Below, piece by piece: positions 9,531 to 18,527 of a DNA stretch of 64,000 nucleotides (its first letter is position 1; each line of letters opens with the position of its first letter). Source of the stretch: an uncultured Candidatus Nitrosopumilus sp. (GTDB lineage: Archaea; Thermoproteota; Nitrososphaeria; Nitrososphaerales; Nitrosopumilaceae); NCBI GenBank assembly GCA_905612485.1, contig CAJQSE010000026.1:1-64000 (forward strand), read 5' to 3'. Both the position numbers and the translations under genes were made by a program. The notes under the pieces are model-generated. The model was not told the origin of the DNA. It did no database searches and saw only the letters and a list, made by a program, of their open reading frames with translations.

Positions 9531-12500
9531 ATGTCTATTCAAGCAATCAAAGCAATTGACGGAATTCGTTTTTCTGTATGGTCACCAACTGAAATTAGAA
9601 AATATTCTGTGTCTGAAATTACTGCTCCTGAAACATATGATGAAGATGGAATGCCAGTTCAAGGAGGTCTAATGGATGGAAGACTTGGTACTCTTGAACC
9701 TGGCCAAAAATGTCTAACTTGTGGAAATACTGCAGCTAGATGTCCTGGACACTTTGGACATATTGAACTTGCTGAACCTATTTTACATATTGCATTTATT
9801 GATAATATCTACAAACTATTGCAATCTACATGTCGTTCTTGTAATAGATTAAAGGTTCCACAAGAAGATCTAAATGCATTCCAAAAAATTAAAGATAAAC
9901 ATGCTGCTTATACTATAGTTTCTCAAAAACGTATTCCTGAACAAATTATTGAAAAAGCAAAGAAAGCAAAAGAATGTCCTCATTGTGGAAAAACACAATA
10001 TGAATTAGTATTTACAAAACCAACAATTTTTGTAGAAAAAACAGAAATTGGTGAACATAGACTTTTACCAATTACAATACGGGAAAGATTTACACAAATT
10101 ACTGATGATGATTTATCTTTGTTAAATTATGATCCTATAACTGCAAGACCAGAATGGTTTATCCTTCAGGCATTACCTGTCCCGCCTGTTACTGTTAGAC
10201 CTTCAATTATTCTTGAAACTGGAATTAGATCAGAAGATGATTTGACACACAAAATGGTAGATATCATTAGAGTTAATCAGCGATTAAAAGAAAGTAAAGA
10301 AGCTGGAACTCCTCCATTAATTGTTCAAGATTTAGTTGACTTGTTACAATATCATTCCACTACATATTTTGACAATGAGGTTTCTGGAATTCCACAAGCT
10401 CATCATCGTTCTGGACGTCCTCTAAAAACATTAACTCAAAGACTCAAAGGAAAAGAGGGTAGATTCAGAGGTTCCTTATCTGGAAAAAGAGTTGATTTTT
10501 CTAGTAGAACTGTAATTTCACCTGATCCTAACTTGGATTTGTCTGAAGTTGGTGTTCCAGAACAAGTTGCTATGAAATTAACTATTCCTGAAATTGTAAC
10601 TGAATGGAATATTGAAAGAATGCGAACTTTAGTAATTAATGGACCTGAAAAATTTCCAGGTGTTAACTATATTGTAAGACCAGATGGTGTAAAAATTAGA
10701 TTGGACTTTGTTGAAGATCGTTCAATAATTGCAGAAACACTTGAAATTGGATATTTGATAGAAAGACATCTTTCAAATAGAGATATTGTAATGTTTAACA
10801 GACAACCATCACTCCACCAGATGTCAATTATGGCACATTATGTGAAAGTACTTCCTGGTAAGACTTTCAGATTACACCCCTCTGTTTGTCCACCATACAA
10901 TGCTGACTTTGATGGTGATGAAATGAATCTTCACGTACCTCAAAGTGAGGAAGCAAGAGCAGAAGCAATACTTTTGATGAGAGTTCAAGATCAATTAATT
11001 TCACCACGATATGGTGGGCCAATTATTGGAGCACTAAGAGACTTTGTAACTGGTGCATATCTTCTTACAAAAGATGATACTGTTTTGTCTGTTCAAGAAT
11101 TTTCAAACTATGCGATGCTTGGTGGATATACTGATCCACTTCCAAAACCTGGTACTAAAACAAAAGACGGTCCAGCATATACTGGAAAACAATTATTCTC
11201 ATTATTCTTACCAAGTGATTTTAACTATGTACTTACATCAAAATGGTCAAAGGGTACTGGCGGGAAAGCAAATGATGTCGTAATTAAAAACGGTGAATTA
11301 ATCAGTGGAGTAATTGATAAAACATCAATTGGTGCAGAAGAGCCAGAGAGTGTCTTACACAGAATTACCAAAGATTATGGTAATGCTGTTGGAAAGAATT
11401 TCTTAAACTCTGTTCTAATTATGGTAAAACAATTCATCACTCATTATGGTTTTAGTTATGGTTATGGTGATCTTGAAGTTCCAGAAAAAAATGAAAAGCA
11501 AATTCTAGATGATATTAGTGATACATATGATGTTGTGGCAGATTTAACTGCTCAATATAAAAAAGGAACATTGAAACTTACAAGGGGTATGAAAGCTGAA
11601 GAAGCATTGGAGGCTTACATTGTAAATGAATTAGGTAAAGCCAGAGTTAAAGCAGGCGACACTGCAAATAATTCTCTTGATGATAGTAATGCTGGAAAAA
11701 TTATGGCAACCACTGGTGCTAGAGGTTCAGCACTTAATGTAGGTCAAATGGCCGGTGCATTAGGACAACAATCTAGAAGAGGTAATAGAATGAGTTCTGG
11801 ATATGCAAACCGTGCATTAACTCACTATAAACAACATGACAGTAATCCTGATGCTCATGGATTTGTAAAATCAAATTACAGAACTGGATTAACTACATTA
11901 GAATTCTTTTTCCACGCAATGGGTGGTCGTGAGGGACTTGTAGACACTGCAGTTAGAACACAACAAAGTGGTTACATGCAACGTCGATTGATCAATGCAT
12001 TAGAACACATTAGATTGGAATATGATGGAACTGTAAGAGACCCACACGGTCATATTGTTCAATTCCTTTATGGTGAAGATGGTATTGATGTACAGAAAAG
12101 TGATCATGGCGAGGCATTTAATCCAAGTAGATTAGCTGCATCTCAAACTATGGTTGATTCTGGAACAAAAGCAACAAAAGATGAAATTAAAACACTTGCT
12201 AAAAAATATACTAAAACATTTAATCCAAGATTAACTAAACTTGTAACTGACGCATTAAACAAATCAAATCTCAGTAAATCTGGTGTTGAGGTAGTATGTA
12301 AAAAAGGTCTTTCACTTTATGATAATGCTCGTGTAGAACCTGGACAAGCAGTAGGAATTATAACTGCTCAATCTATTGGTGAACCTGGTACTCAGATGAC
12401 TTTGAGAACATTCCACTTTGCAGGAATTAAAGAAAGAAACGTTACATTAGGTCTTCCAAGATTAATTGAATTAGTTGATGCCAGAAAGAAACCTGTTACT

Positions 12501-13331
12501 CCAACTATGGATGTATACTTGGAGAAAGATATTAGAAATAATAGAGAAAAAGCAATTGAAGTTGCAAGAAATGTTTTACAAACTAAAGTAAGTGCATTAA
12601 TTACAGATACTGAAACTGACTACTCTACTAACATTAAATTAATTTTAAGTGAAAATAGATTAAAAGAAAGAGGTTGTTCTGTTGCAGACGTTGAAGCCGC
12701 ACTTTCCTCAAATAAAAAATTCAAGATGGAAGTAACTGGTGAATTAATTACATTGAATTTAGTTGATGAAGCTGATACTGCAATTGCAATTGCAATTAGA
12801 AATAAAGTTCTCAATACTACCGTTAAAGGAGTTCCAGATATTGAACGAGTAACATTAGTTCAAAAAGATGATGAATGGGTAATTCAAACTACTGGTTCAA
12901 ACATTGCTAAAGTTCTTGAAGTCAAAGGCATTGATAAAAGAAATGTTAGAACAAATAATGTATTTGAAATTGCAGGAACTTTGGGTATTGAGGCAGCAAG
13001 AAATGCATTAATCAGTGAACTACAACACACATTGGGAGATCAAGGTTTAGAAGTTGATAATAGATACATTATGTTGGTATCTGATTTAATGTGCTCTAGA
13101 GGTTACATGCAACAAATTGGTAGACATGGTATCGCTGGTACTAAAGATAGTGTTCTTGCAAGAGCTGCATTTGAAATTACAGTGCCAACTATTGCACATG
13201 CAGCACTTAAAGGTGAAGTTGAAGCACTCAAGGGTATCACTGAAAACGTAATTGTCGGTAGTCAAATCCCAATTGGAAGTGGTACTGTTGATTTGTACAT
13301 GCAAGTGAGTAAGAAAAATAAAATTAAGTGA
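9531..13331 (+). CDS. rpoA: RNA polymerase subunit A, fused A' and A''
   Basis: Largest catalytic subunit. Most archaea encode it as two genes (A' and A''); here one 1266-residue frame covers both. The A' part carries the N-terminal zinc clusters (CLTCG...CPGHFGH near 60-80; CRSC...CPHCG near 105-155) and the active-site NADFDGDEMN near 457-466, with three aspartates binding Mg. The A'' part begins around 860-930 and includes EPGQAVGIITAQSIGEPGTQ and the trigger-loop region TLRTFHFAGI. The fused form is known for thaumarchaea and supports that placement. LSm follows directly. Confidence 0.97.
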   Translation: MSIQAIKAIDGIRFSVWSPTEIRKYSVSEITAPETYDEDGMPVQGGLMDGRLGTLEPGQKCLTCGNTAARCPGHFGHIELAEPILHIAFIDNIYKLLQSTCRSCNRLKVPQEDLNAFQKIKDKHAAYTIVSQKRIPEQIIEKAKKAKECPHCGKTQYELVFTKPTIFVEKTEIGEHRLLPITIRERFTQITDDDLSLLNYDPITARPEWFILQALPVPPVTVRPSIILETGIRSEDDLTHKMVDIIRVNQRLKESKEAGTPPLIVQDLVDLLQYHSTTYFDNEVSGIPQAHHRSGRPLKTLTQRLKGKEGRFRGSLSGKRVDFSSRTVISPDPNLDLSEVGVPEQVAMKLTIPEIVTEWNIERMRTLVINGPEKFPGVNYIVRPDGVKIRLDFVEDRSIIAETLEIGYLIERHLSNRDIVMFNRQPSLHQMSIMAHYVKVLPGKTFRLHPSVCPPYNADFDGDEMNLHVPQSEEARAEAILLMRVQDQLISPRYGGPIIGALRDFVTGAYLLTKDDTVLSVQEFSNYAMLGGYTDPLPKPGTKTKDGPAYTGKQLFSLFLPSDFNYVLTSKWSKGTGGKANDVVIKNGELISGVIDKTSIGAEEPESVLHRITKDYGNAVGKNFLNSVLIMVKQFITHYGFSYGYGDLEVPEKNEKQILDDISDTYDVVADLTAQYKKGTLKLTRGMKAEEALEAYIVNELGKARVKAGDTANNSLDDSNAGKIMATTGARGSALNVGQMAGALGQQSRRGNRMSSGYANRALTHYKQHDSNPDAHGFVKSNYRTGLTTLEFFFHAMGGREGLVDTAVRTQQSGYMQRRLINALEHIRLEYDGTVRDPHGHIVQFLYGEDGIDVQKSDHGEAFNPSRLAASQTMVDSGTKATKDEIKTLAKKYTKTFNPRLTKLVTDALNKSNLSKSGVEVVCKKGLSLYDNARVEPGQAVGIITAQSIGEPGTQMTLRTFHFAGIKERNVTLGLPRLIELVDARKKPVTPTMDVYLEKDIRNNREKAIEVARNVLQTKVSALITDTETDYSTNIKLILSENRLKERGCSVADVEAALSSNKKFKMEVTGELITLNLVDEADTAIAIAIRNKVLNTTVKGVPDIERVTLVQKDDEWVIQTTGSNIAKVLEVKGIDKRNVRTNNVFEIAGTLGIEAARNALISELQHTLGDQGLEVDNRYIMLVSDLMCSRGYMQQIGRHGIAGTKDSVLARAAFEITVPTIAHAALKGEVEALKGITENVIVGSQIPIGSGTVDLYMQVSKKNKIK

Positions 13332-13336
13332 TAATT

Positions 13337-13561
13337 ATGGCTGATGAAATTTCTACAGTGATGAGTAATTGTCAAGGTAAAATTGTTTTACTTCGTTTAA
13401 GAAATACCCAAACTATTCAAGGAACTTTAATTGATTTTGATATTCACATGAATCTAACATTAAATAATGCTGAAGATATTTCTGAAGAAAAACATCTTAG
13501 TCTTGGAAAAATTTTGTTACGCGGAGATAATGTTTTGGCCATTTCATTACCTACTGATTAA
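13337..13561 (+). CDS. LSm (Sm-like) RNA-binding protein
   Basis: Archaeal Sm-like protein that forms RNA-binding rings. The 74-residue sequence has the Sm1 block (GKIVLLRLRNTQTIQGTLIDFD with HMNLTLNNAE) and the Sm2 block (LGKILLRGDNVLAISLP), including the IRGDNV-like motif that contacts uridines. The ATG at 13337 is preferred over an in-frame GTG at 13328 that would overlap the rpoA stop. It is 5 bases after rpoA and probably transcribed with it, an unusual insert before the eL30 gene. Confidence 0.92.
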   Translation: MADEISTVMSNCQGKIVLLRLRNTQTIQGTLIDFDIHMNLTLNNAEDISEEKHLSLGKILLRGDNVLAISLPTD

Positions 13562-13612
13562 TCTTAAAAAATCATTATCAAACATTAAATTTAATTTCTA
13601 CTAATTTTATTC

Positions 13613-14792
13613 ATGTATGAATTTTTACTAGGATTTTTTCTAATTTTTACCCCAGTATATGCTGAATCTATTCCTGACTATGATGATCCATTCGCTCCAA
13701 TTTTTACAGATAAATCCATTTATTCATGGACTGATAAAATTATAATTTCTGTGATTGCACCTAGTTGGAATAGTAATCCTAATCAAATTGATTCCATTGG
13801 TGAAAGTGAATCTCACCCAATTAAAATTTCATCTGGTGAAAATTTTTTAAAACCGTATAGGTTAACTGAAACTTTTTCCAACTCTGGAATTTTTTCAGGC
13901 GAAATTATTCTTACAGGTTTTTTTACATGATGTTGATGGTGATGGAATTTTTGATACAAATCCTAAAACTATTGGTAACGGACCAACAAATGGATTTTTA
14001 GAATCAGATAGAGATGATTCAATTTTAATTTCATTTGAATTTGCTGATGGTGTTGTACTTAGTGAATCAATTCCAATTAGTTGGAATCATGGCATCATTA
14101 AATTTTCACAAGATCTTTTTCTTTTGCATGATTCCATTCAAATTCGTATAATTGATTTTGATATGAATTTAAATCCTGAAATAATTAATACTGTCTTAGT
14201 CGAAGTTTTTTCAGACTCTGATGTTGGAGGAATACAAGTTATTGCTATGGAAACATCTGAACGTTCTGGTGATTTTATTGCAAACATTAGTTTGTCTACT
14301 AGTACTTCAAGCGGGAATCGACTTTATGCAATTCCTGGTGATACAATAACTGCAAAATATAATGATCATACATTACCAAAACCTTTTTCAAAATCTGATA
14401 GTCAATATATTGAAATATTTACTACTGTTGATTATCACATTTCACCAATTAATAGAATACAAGTTTCACCTGTTTTTTTAGCTAATGGTTTTAGTAACCC
14501 TGTTACCTCTTTTTTTCCAAATACTCAAATACAAATAGTTGGAACTATTGAAAATCAAATGAATTCTGATCAAGATTTTATTTATTTTTTTCAAATTAAA
14601 AATTCTAATGGAACAATTATCTCCCTTTCTTGGATTCAAGGACAATTGTCTCCTAATCAAATCTTAGATATCTCCCAATCTTGGATTCCTGAAAATTCTG
14701 ATACATATATTTTAGAAACATATGTCTGGAATTCGTTAAATAATTTAACGCCAATGAGTCCATTTACATCTACAATTATTACTGTTGAATGA
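13613..14792 (+). pseudogene. Secreted surface protein, frameshifted in a T7 run
   Basis: An N-terminal part (13613-13930) with a signal peptide (residues 1-17, ending VYA) stops early. The next frame continues without a stop from about 13923 to 14792. Reading the T7 run at 13918-13924 as six T joins them into one 392-residue protein, through GFLHDVDGDG. The joined product has two copies of a thaumarchaeal surface-protein pattern (SYSW-TDK...SGIFSGE and DFDMNLNPE...ETSERSGDF) and no membrane anchor or PEFG tail. It may be a recent null mutation, a sequencing indel, or slippage. The function is unknown beyond an extracellular location. Confidence 0.75.
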
Positions 14793-14913
14793 TTATCTTA
14801 AATTTAATTTCAGTATTTAAAAAAATTATTTTAATTTGATTTTTTGTTATCTGGAAATATTTTTTCAATAAACCTATAAAGCCCTGTCAAGACGATCGGA
14901 ATAAGGAAAATAC

Positions 14914-15237
14914 ATGAGTAAAATACTTGAAAAATCATTGAAGGATGCCCGTAAAGAAAGTAAGTTAACTATGGGTAGTAAAGAAGTTTTGAACTCTGTA
15001 AATAATTCCAAGTTAATTGTATTATCTCAATCAGTAGACAAAACAATGCTTGAGAAAATTGAATCTGATGCAAAAAAACAAAAAGTACCTCTAGTAAACT
15101 TTCAAGGAACTTCAGTTGCACTAGGCAGATTGTGTGGCTTACAATTTAGAATTTCAACAATTTCATTTACAGCAATCGATGAGGGAAATATCAAATCAAT
15201 TTTAAAAGATACAGAAACTGAGGAAAAAAATGTCTAA
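14914..15237 (+). CDS. rpl30e: Ribosomal protein eL30
   Basis: Large-subunit protein of the L7Ae/L30e fold. The 107 residues show the family core: TMGSKEVLNSV, KLIVLSQSVD, the FQGTSVALGRLCG block that binds RNA, and a closing strand FTAIDEG. It opens the eL30-nusA-uS12-uS7 group that normally follows rpoA in archaea. Here it has its own promoter region (14793-14913), with CCTATAAAG near 14873-14881, because two other genes lie between it and rpoA. Identification is firm. Confidence 0.93.
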   Translation: MSKILEKSLKDARKESKLTMGSKEVLNSVNNSKLIVLSQSVDKTMLEKIESDAKKQKVPLVNFQGTSVALGRLCGLQFRISTISFTAIDEGNIKSILKDTETEEKNV

Positions 15238-15301
15238 CCAAGTTTTGTCTAACCTAAGTTTAAATGAGACATTTTTGGTCTGGAGATAAAAGGGAATTCT
15301 T

Positions 15302-15766
15302 ATGACACAAGCCATTAAACTTTCAACTGATCAAATGCGAATGATGTCATTATTTCAAAACGTAACTGGTGCAGTTGCAAGAGATTGTATTGAAGATGAA
15401 AAACAAGATAGAATAATTTTTGTAGTAAATACTGGTAAGATGGGACTTGCAATCGGTAAAGGTGGTATGCATATCAAATCTTTACAAAATATGATTAAAC
15501 GAAATGTTGAGTTGGTAGAATATGATGAAGATCCAGCTAAATTTCTTTCTAATCTACTAAACAATAAACTAGTTTCTGAAGTAAAATTAAATACACGAGC
15601 AGATGGAATAAAACAGGCAATTGTTATGGTAGACTCAAGAAAGAAAGGAATTGTAGTTGGCAGAGAAGGTAGAAATGCTGAAAAAGCAAGATTATTGGCT
15701 AAACGATATTTTGGTATTGGGAGTGTATTGATTAACAGTCCTGAAAGGGCAACCCTGGAGTTATAG
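15302..15766 (+). CDS. nusA: Archaeal NusA-like KH-domain protein
   Basis: Short archaeal NusA with two KH domains and none of the S1 or N-terminal RNA-polymerase-binding domains of bacterial NusA. The GKGGMHIKSLQ loop near 56-66 and the GREGRNAEKARLLAKR loop near 119-134 are the two KH GxxG motifs. The 154-residue length is normal. It probably binds RNA in transcription or ribosome assembly. Its stop is 3 bases before uS12, the conserved archaeal order. Confidence 0.93.
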   Translation: MTQAIKLSTDQMRMMSLFQNVTGAVARDCIEDEKQDRIIFVVNTGKMGLAIGKGGMHIKSLQNMIKRNVELVEYDEDPAKFLSNLLNNKLVSEVKLNTRADGIKQAIVMVDSRKKGIVVGREGRNAEKARLLAKRYFGIGSVLINSPERATLEL

Positions 15767-15769
15767 GAT

Positions 15770-16207
15770 ATGAGAAAATCACCATTAGGATTATTTGCTG
15801 GTAGAGTACTAACTATTAAAAAGAAAAAACAACGTTGGGCAATTTCTACTTACAAAAGAAGAAAACTTGGTATTGATAAAAAATCAGATCCTCTTGGAGG
15901 TGCGCCACAAGGTCGTGGTATTGTTTTGGAAAAAGTTGGTATTGCAGCAAAACAACCCAACTCTGCTATACGAAAATGTGTTAGAGTTCAATTAATTAGA
16001 AATGGCAAGTCCGTTACAGCATTTTTGCCAAGAGACGGTGCCATGAATTTCATTGATGAACACGATGAGGTTACCATTGAAGGTATGGGTGCAACCCAAG
16101 GTGGTGCAATGGGAGATATTCCTGGTGTTAGATTCAAAGTTTCTAAAGTTAATGGTACATCACTTCATGAGCTAGTAATTGGAAAGAAGGAAAAACCAAG
16201 GAGATAG
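15770..16207 (+). CDS. rps12: Ribosomal protein uS12
   Basis: Decoding-centre protein of the small subunit. It contains the near-universal [17 protein letters not shown] and [15 protein letters not shown] blocks and the FLPRDG loop, and ends in a basic tail. The 145-residue length fits archaeal uS12. It lies 3 bases after nusA and 2 bases before uS7. Confidence 0.97.
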   Translation: MRKSPLGLFAGRVLTIKKKKQRWAISTYKRRKLGIDKKSDPLGGAPQGRGIVLEKVGIAAKQPNSAIRKCVRVQLIRNGKSVTAFLPRDGAMNFIDEHDEVTIEGMGATQGGAMGDIPGVRFKVSKVNGTSLHELVIGKKEKPRR

Positions 16208-16209
16208 AA

Positions 16210-16809
16210 ATGGCTGAAACAAAAAATTTACTATTATTTAGAAAATGGGATTTATCTGACGTTGAAGTTGTAGATCCTGGATTAAAAACTGCTATCTCTT
16301 TAAGAAAACAAATTTTACCTTACACTTTTGGTCGCTCTGCATTAAAGCGATTCAATAAAGCTGATGTTAACATTGTTGAGAGACTAATCAATAAATCAAT
16401 GCACTTTGGAAAAAAATATGCAAAAAATACTGGTAGAATGACTGGTAAAAAAACTAAATTAGTTAATACTATAAAAACTGCTTTTGATATTATTGCATTA
16501 AAAACAGGACAAAACCCTGTTCAAGTTTTAGTTAAAGCAATAGAATTTTCTGCTCCAACTGAAGATACTACCCGAATTGTTTATGGTGGTACCACATACC
16601 ATGTATCAGTTGATGTTGCACCAATCAGAAGAGTTGACATGGCTTTGAAATTTATTGCTGATTCAGTAAAAGAAGCAACATTTTCTAATCCTAAACCTAT
16701 TGAAGAGCATTTGGCTGAACAATTAATTCTTGCTTCAAATAATGATTCTAATTCACCATCAGTCAAGAAAAGACACGAGTTAGAACGTATTGCACAAGCA
16801 TCAAGATAG
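16210..16809 (+). CDS. rps7: Ribosomal protein uS7
   Basis: Small-subunit head protein that nucleates the 16S 3' domain. The family blocks are RLINKSMHFGKKYAKNTGRMTGKK, AFDIIALKTGQNPVQVLVKAI and the YGGTTYHVSVDVAPIRR loop, ending in a basic helix near ERIAQASR. The 199-residue length is typical for archaea. In many archaea EF-1A follows; here the operon ends and a tRNA gene comes next. Confidence 0.96.
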   Translation: MAETKNLLLFRKWDLSDVEVVDPGLKTAISLRKQILPYTFGRSALKRFNKADVNIVERLINKSMHFGKKYAKNTGRMTGKKTKLVNTIKTAFDIIALKTGQNPVQVLVKAIEFSAPTEDTTRIVYGGTTYHVSVDVAPIRRVDMALKFIADSVKEATFSNPKPIEEHLAEQLILASNNDSNSPSVKKRHELERIAQASR

Positions 16810-16837
16810 AATTCTTTCAAAAATATTTTCACCAAAT

Positions 16838-16849
16838 CATTATATTCTA
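16838..16849 (+). promoter_or_regulatory. TATA box for tRNA-Gln
   Basis: CATTATATTCTA, centred about 30 bases before the mature 5' end of the tRNA, in the only gap between uS7 and the tRNA. The spacing is right for initiation at or just before the tRNA. Confidence 0.5.
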
Positions 16850-16872
16850 AATCACATGAATTAATTTTAAGT

Positions 16873-16960
16873 AGCCCGATAGTCTAGTGGTCAAGGATTC
16901 TGCCCTCTGGATCTCAAGAGTGGATAGGCGGAGACGGCAGTTCGAATCTGCCTCGGGCTA
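16873..16960 (+). tRNA. tRNA-Gln (CUG) with 15-base intron
   Basis: A seven-pair acceptor stem (AGCCCGA with TCGGGCT), discriminator A, D-arm 16882-16898, and T-arm GGCAG-TTCGAAT-CTGCC. The anticodon stem CTGCC/GGCGG encloses a 22-base loop. Removing 15 bases (about 16916-16930) between positions 37 and 38 leaves a normal loop CTCTGGA with anticodon CUG. The intron folds as a 2-pair helix with a 4-base loop flanked by 3-base bulges, a weak bulge-helix-bulge. A1-U72 and A73 agree with archaeal tRNA-Gln. The CCA end is not encoded. Glu(CUC) was considered but lacks U33 in that register. Confidence 0.8.
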
Positions 16961-16968
16961 CTGTGAAA

Positions 16969-17289
16969 TTATTTTATTTTAACTTCGTGAATAGCAGTTG
17001 CATAATTGCACTTTGCTTTTAATCTCATATATGGAATTAATCTGTAATGAATTGCATACGTGTCATTTTCTCTTAGTAAAATTCCTTTTAGAACTAATGA
17101 AACTAATCCCCTTGATGCAATTGTAATTGTTGTATTTTTTTCCTTACAAACCCTTTCACGTTTTTCTTGAAATTGTTTTAGTGAAAATGTAATGTCATCA
17201 ATTTCTAAAATTAAAGGCCAAATAATTTCTGCCCAAACAAATCTTCTGTTTTCAGTAGCTGCTGCATATTTCCCTTTTTCACTCAACAT
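16969..17289 (-). CDS. Conserved-looking hypothetical protein
   Basis: A 106-residue protein with no recognised motif. It is basic, has a predicted mixed alpha/beta composition, no signal peptide and no membrane segment; the central part TTITIASRGLVSLVLKGILL is hydrophobic but looks like a packed core. It lies antiparallel between the tRNA and the YkgJ-type gene, whose starts face away from each other across 35 bases. The long open frame and codon use like the neighbours support a real gene. The function is unknown. Confidence 0.55.
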   Translation of the reverse strand: MLSEKGKYAAATENRRFVWAEIIWPLILEIDDITFSLKQFQEKRERVCKEKNTTITIASRGLVSLVLKGILLRENDTYAIHYRLIPYMRLKAKCNYATAIHEVKIK

Positions 17290-17324
17290 TAATAAGATCT
17301 GTAAAAGCTGTTATAACTGAATAC

Positions 17325-18029
17325 TTGTCTCAAAAAGAAATTCAAGAATCATTAGATTTGTTAGAAAAGGATTGGGATTTTGATCCTATTTTGAGAAAAT
17401 TTGTACTAGGCAAAATTACTGATGTCAGTGATTTTGCAATCAAAGTCAAAGATGTTATTTTTCATGTACCTTATCTTAATTCTGAAAAAAAATATATTTT
17501 ATGGAAATGTTTTTGGCCTGATTGTCATAATTGCTGTGACAGACAAGGTAGATTACCATTAACTTCTGATGATTTAATTACAATTGGCAAAGGTTTGAAA
17601 TACAAAAACACTGCTGATTTTATTAAAAATGAAACTCTTACTGTCACATATGATGAACCTGGTCCATCTGGGCAAATGACTACAATGACTACAATTAATC
17701 TCAAAAGAAAAACTGATGAAACTACCGAAGAAGATGGAACTCACATCTCATGTAGATTCTTAGATGATGCAGGTGCATGTAGTATGCATCCTGACAGACC
17801 TGGAGTCTGTTATCTATACCCCTTTGCTAGTTGGCTAGAAAATGAACAAGGTAAAGCACGTGTGCATGCAACTTATCAATTTACAGGTGATTGCCCTGGA
17901 TTTTACCTTGCAGATAATTTAGATCAAATGAAAGAAGAACTACAAGCATATTCAACAACGATTTACGATTATAACATGGCATCAAATCGAACTAATAGAG
18001 AAGGATTTAGTGCTGTTAGTTTTTCTTAG
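17325..18029 (+). CDS. YkgJ-family cysteine-cluster protein
   Basis: A 234-residue protein of the YkgJ/CxxCxxCC family, predicted to bind zinc or an iron-sulfur cluster. The ligands visible are C63 and DCHNCC near 66-71, then C143 and C150 in CRFLDDAGACSMHPDRPGVCYLYPF, C160, and a late C190 in GDCPGFY. The start is TTG at 17325. The role is unknown in any organism I can name with certainty. It is followed 43 bases later by an acetyltransferase on the same strand. Confidence 0.8.
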   Translation: MSQKEIQESLDLLEKDWDFDPILRKFVLGKITDVSDFAIKVKDVIFHVPYLNSEKKYILWKCFWPDCHNCCDRQGRLPLTSDDLITIGKGLKYKNTADFIKNETLTVTYDEPGPSGQMTTMTTINLKRKTDETTEEDGTHISCRFLDDAGACSMHPDRPGVCYLYPFASWLENEQGKARVHATYQFTGDCPGFYLADNLDQMKEELQAYSTTIYDYNMASNRTNREGFSAVSFS

Positions 18030-18072
18030 AGAAAAACATACTCATTAAAAGAAATGACTACAACATATTTCT

Positions 18073-18522
18073 ATGGAAAATATTACAATTAGAGAATCCA
18101 CTTATGATGATATACCCTCACTTCTTGAATTATTGTATGAACTTGGAAGGCCAAAACCACAAAAAGATAATGAACTTGAGAAATTTACGGCATTACTAAA
18201 AAACTACATGCAAGAAGATGATAAAAAAATTCTAGTTGCTCAAATTGAAAATTCAAAAATTATTGGTATGATAAGTATGATATTTCTATCTAGATTGAAT
18301 CAAAATACATCTGAAATGTATGTTCCTGAACTGATTGTTTCACAAAATTATCATTCTAAGGGAATTGGACAAAAACTGATTAATTTCTCAATTGAACTTG
18401 GAAAAGAGAAAAAATGTCATAGAATAAGACTAGAATCTGGAAATCAGCGTATTGAATCCCACAAGTTTTACAAGCATTTAGGATTTGAAGATTCTAGTAT
18501 TTTCTTTACAAAAAATCTTTAA
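18073..18522 (+). CDS. GNAT-family N-acetyltransferase
   Basis: A single-domain acetyltransferase of 149 residues. It begins with ENITIRESTYDD-PSLLELL and has the acetyl-CoA loop NYHSKGIGQKLI (the Q/R-x-x-G-x-G/A motif) near 95-106, followed by the classic ending ESGNQRIESHKFYKHLGFE. The substrate cannot be told from the sequence. It converges with the flavoprotein gene, whose stop is 5 bases away. Confidence 0.88.
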   Translation: MENITIRESTYDDIPSLLELLYELGRPKPQKDNELEKFTALLKNYMQEDDKKILVAQIENSKIIGMISMIFLSRLNQNTSEMYVPELIVSQNYHSKGIGQKLINFSIELGKEKKCHRIRLESGNQRIESHKFYKHLGFEDSSIFFTKNL

Positions 18523-18527
18523 GCCAA

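Noticed and set aside
16873..16960. Reading the first tRNA as tRNA-Glu (CUC)
   Set aside because: That register puts C at position 33; the Gln(CUG) register gives U33, a better stem, A1-U72 and A73.
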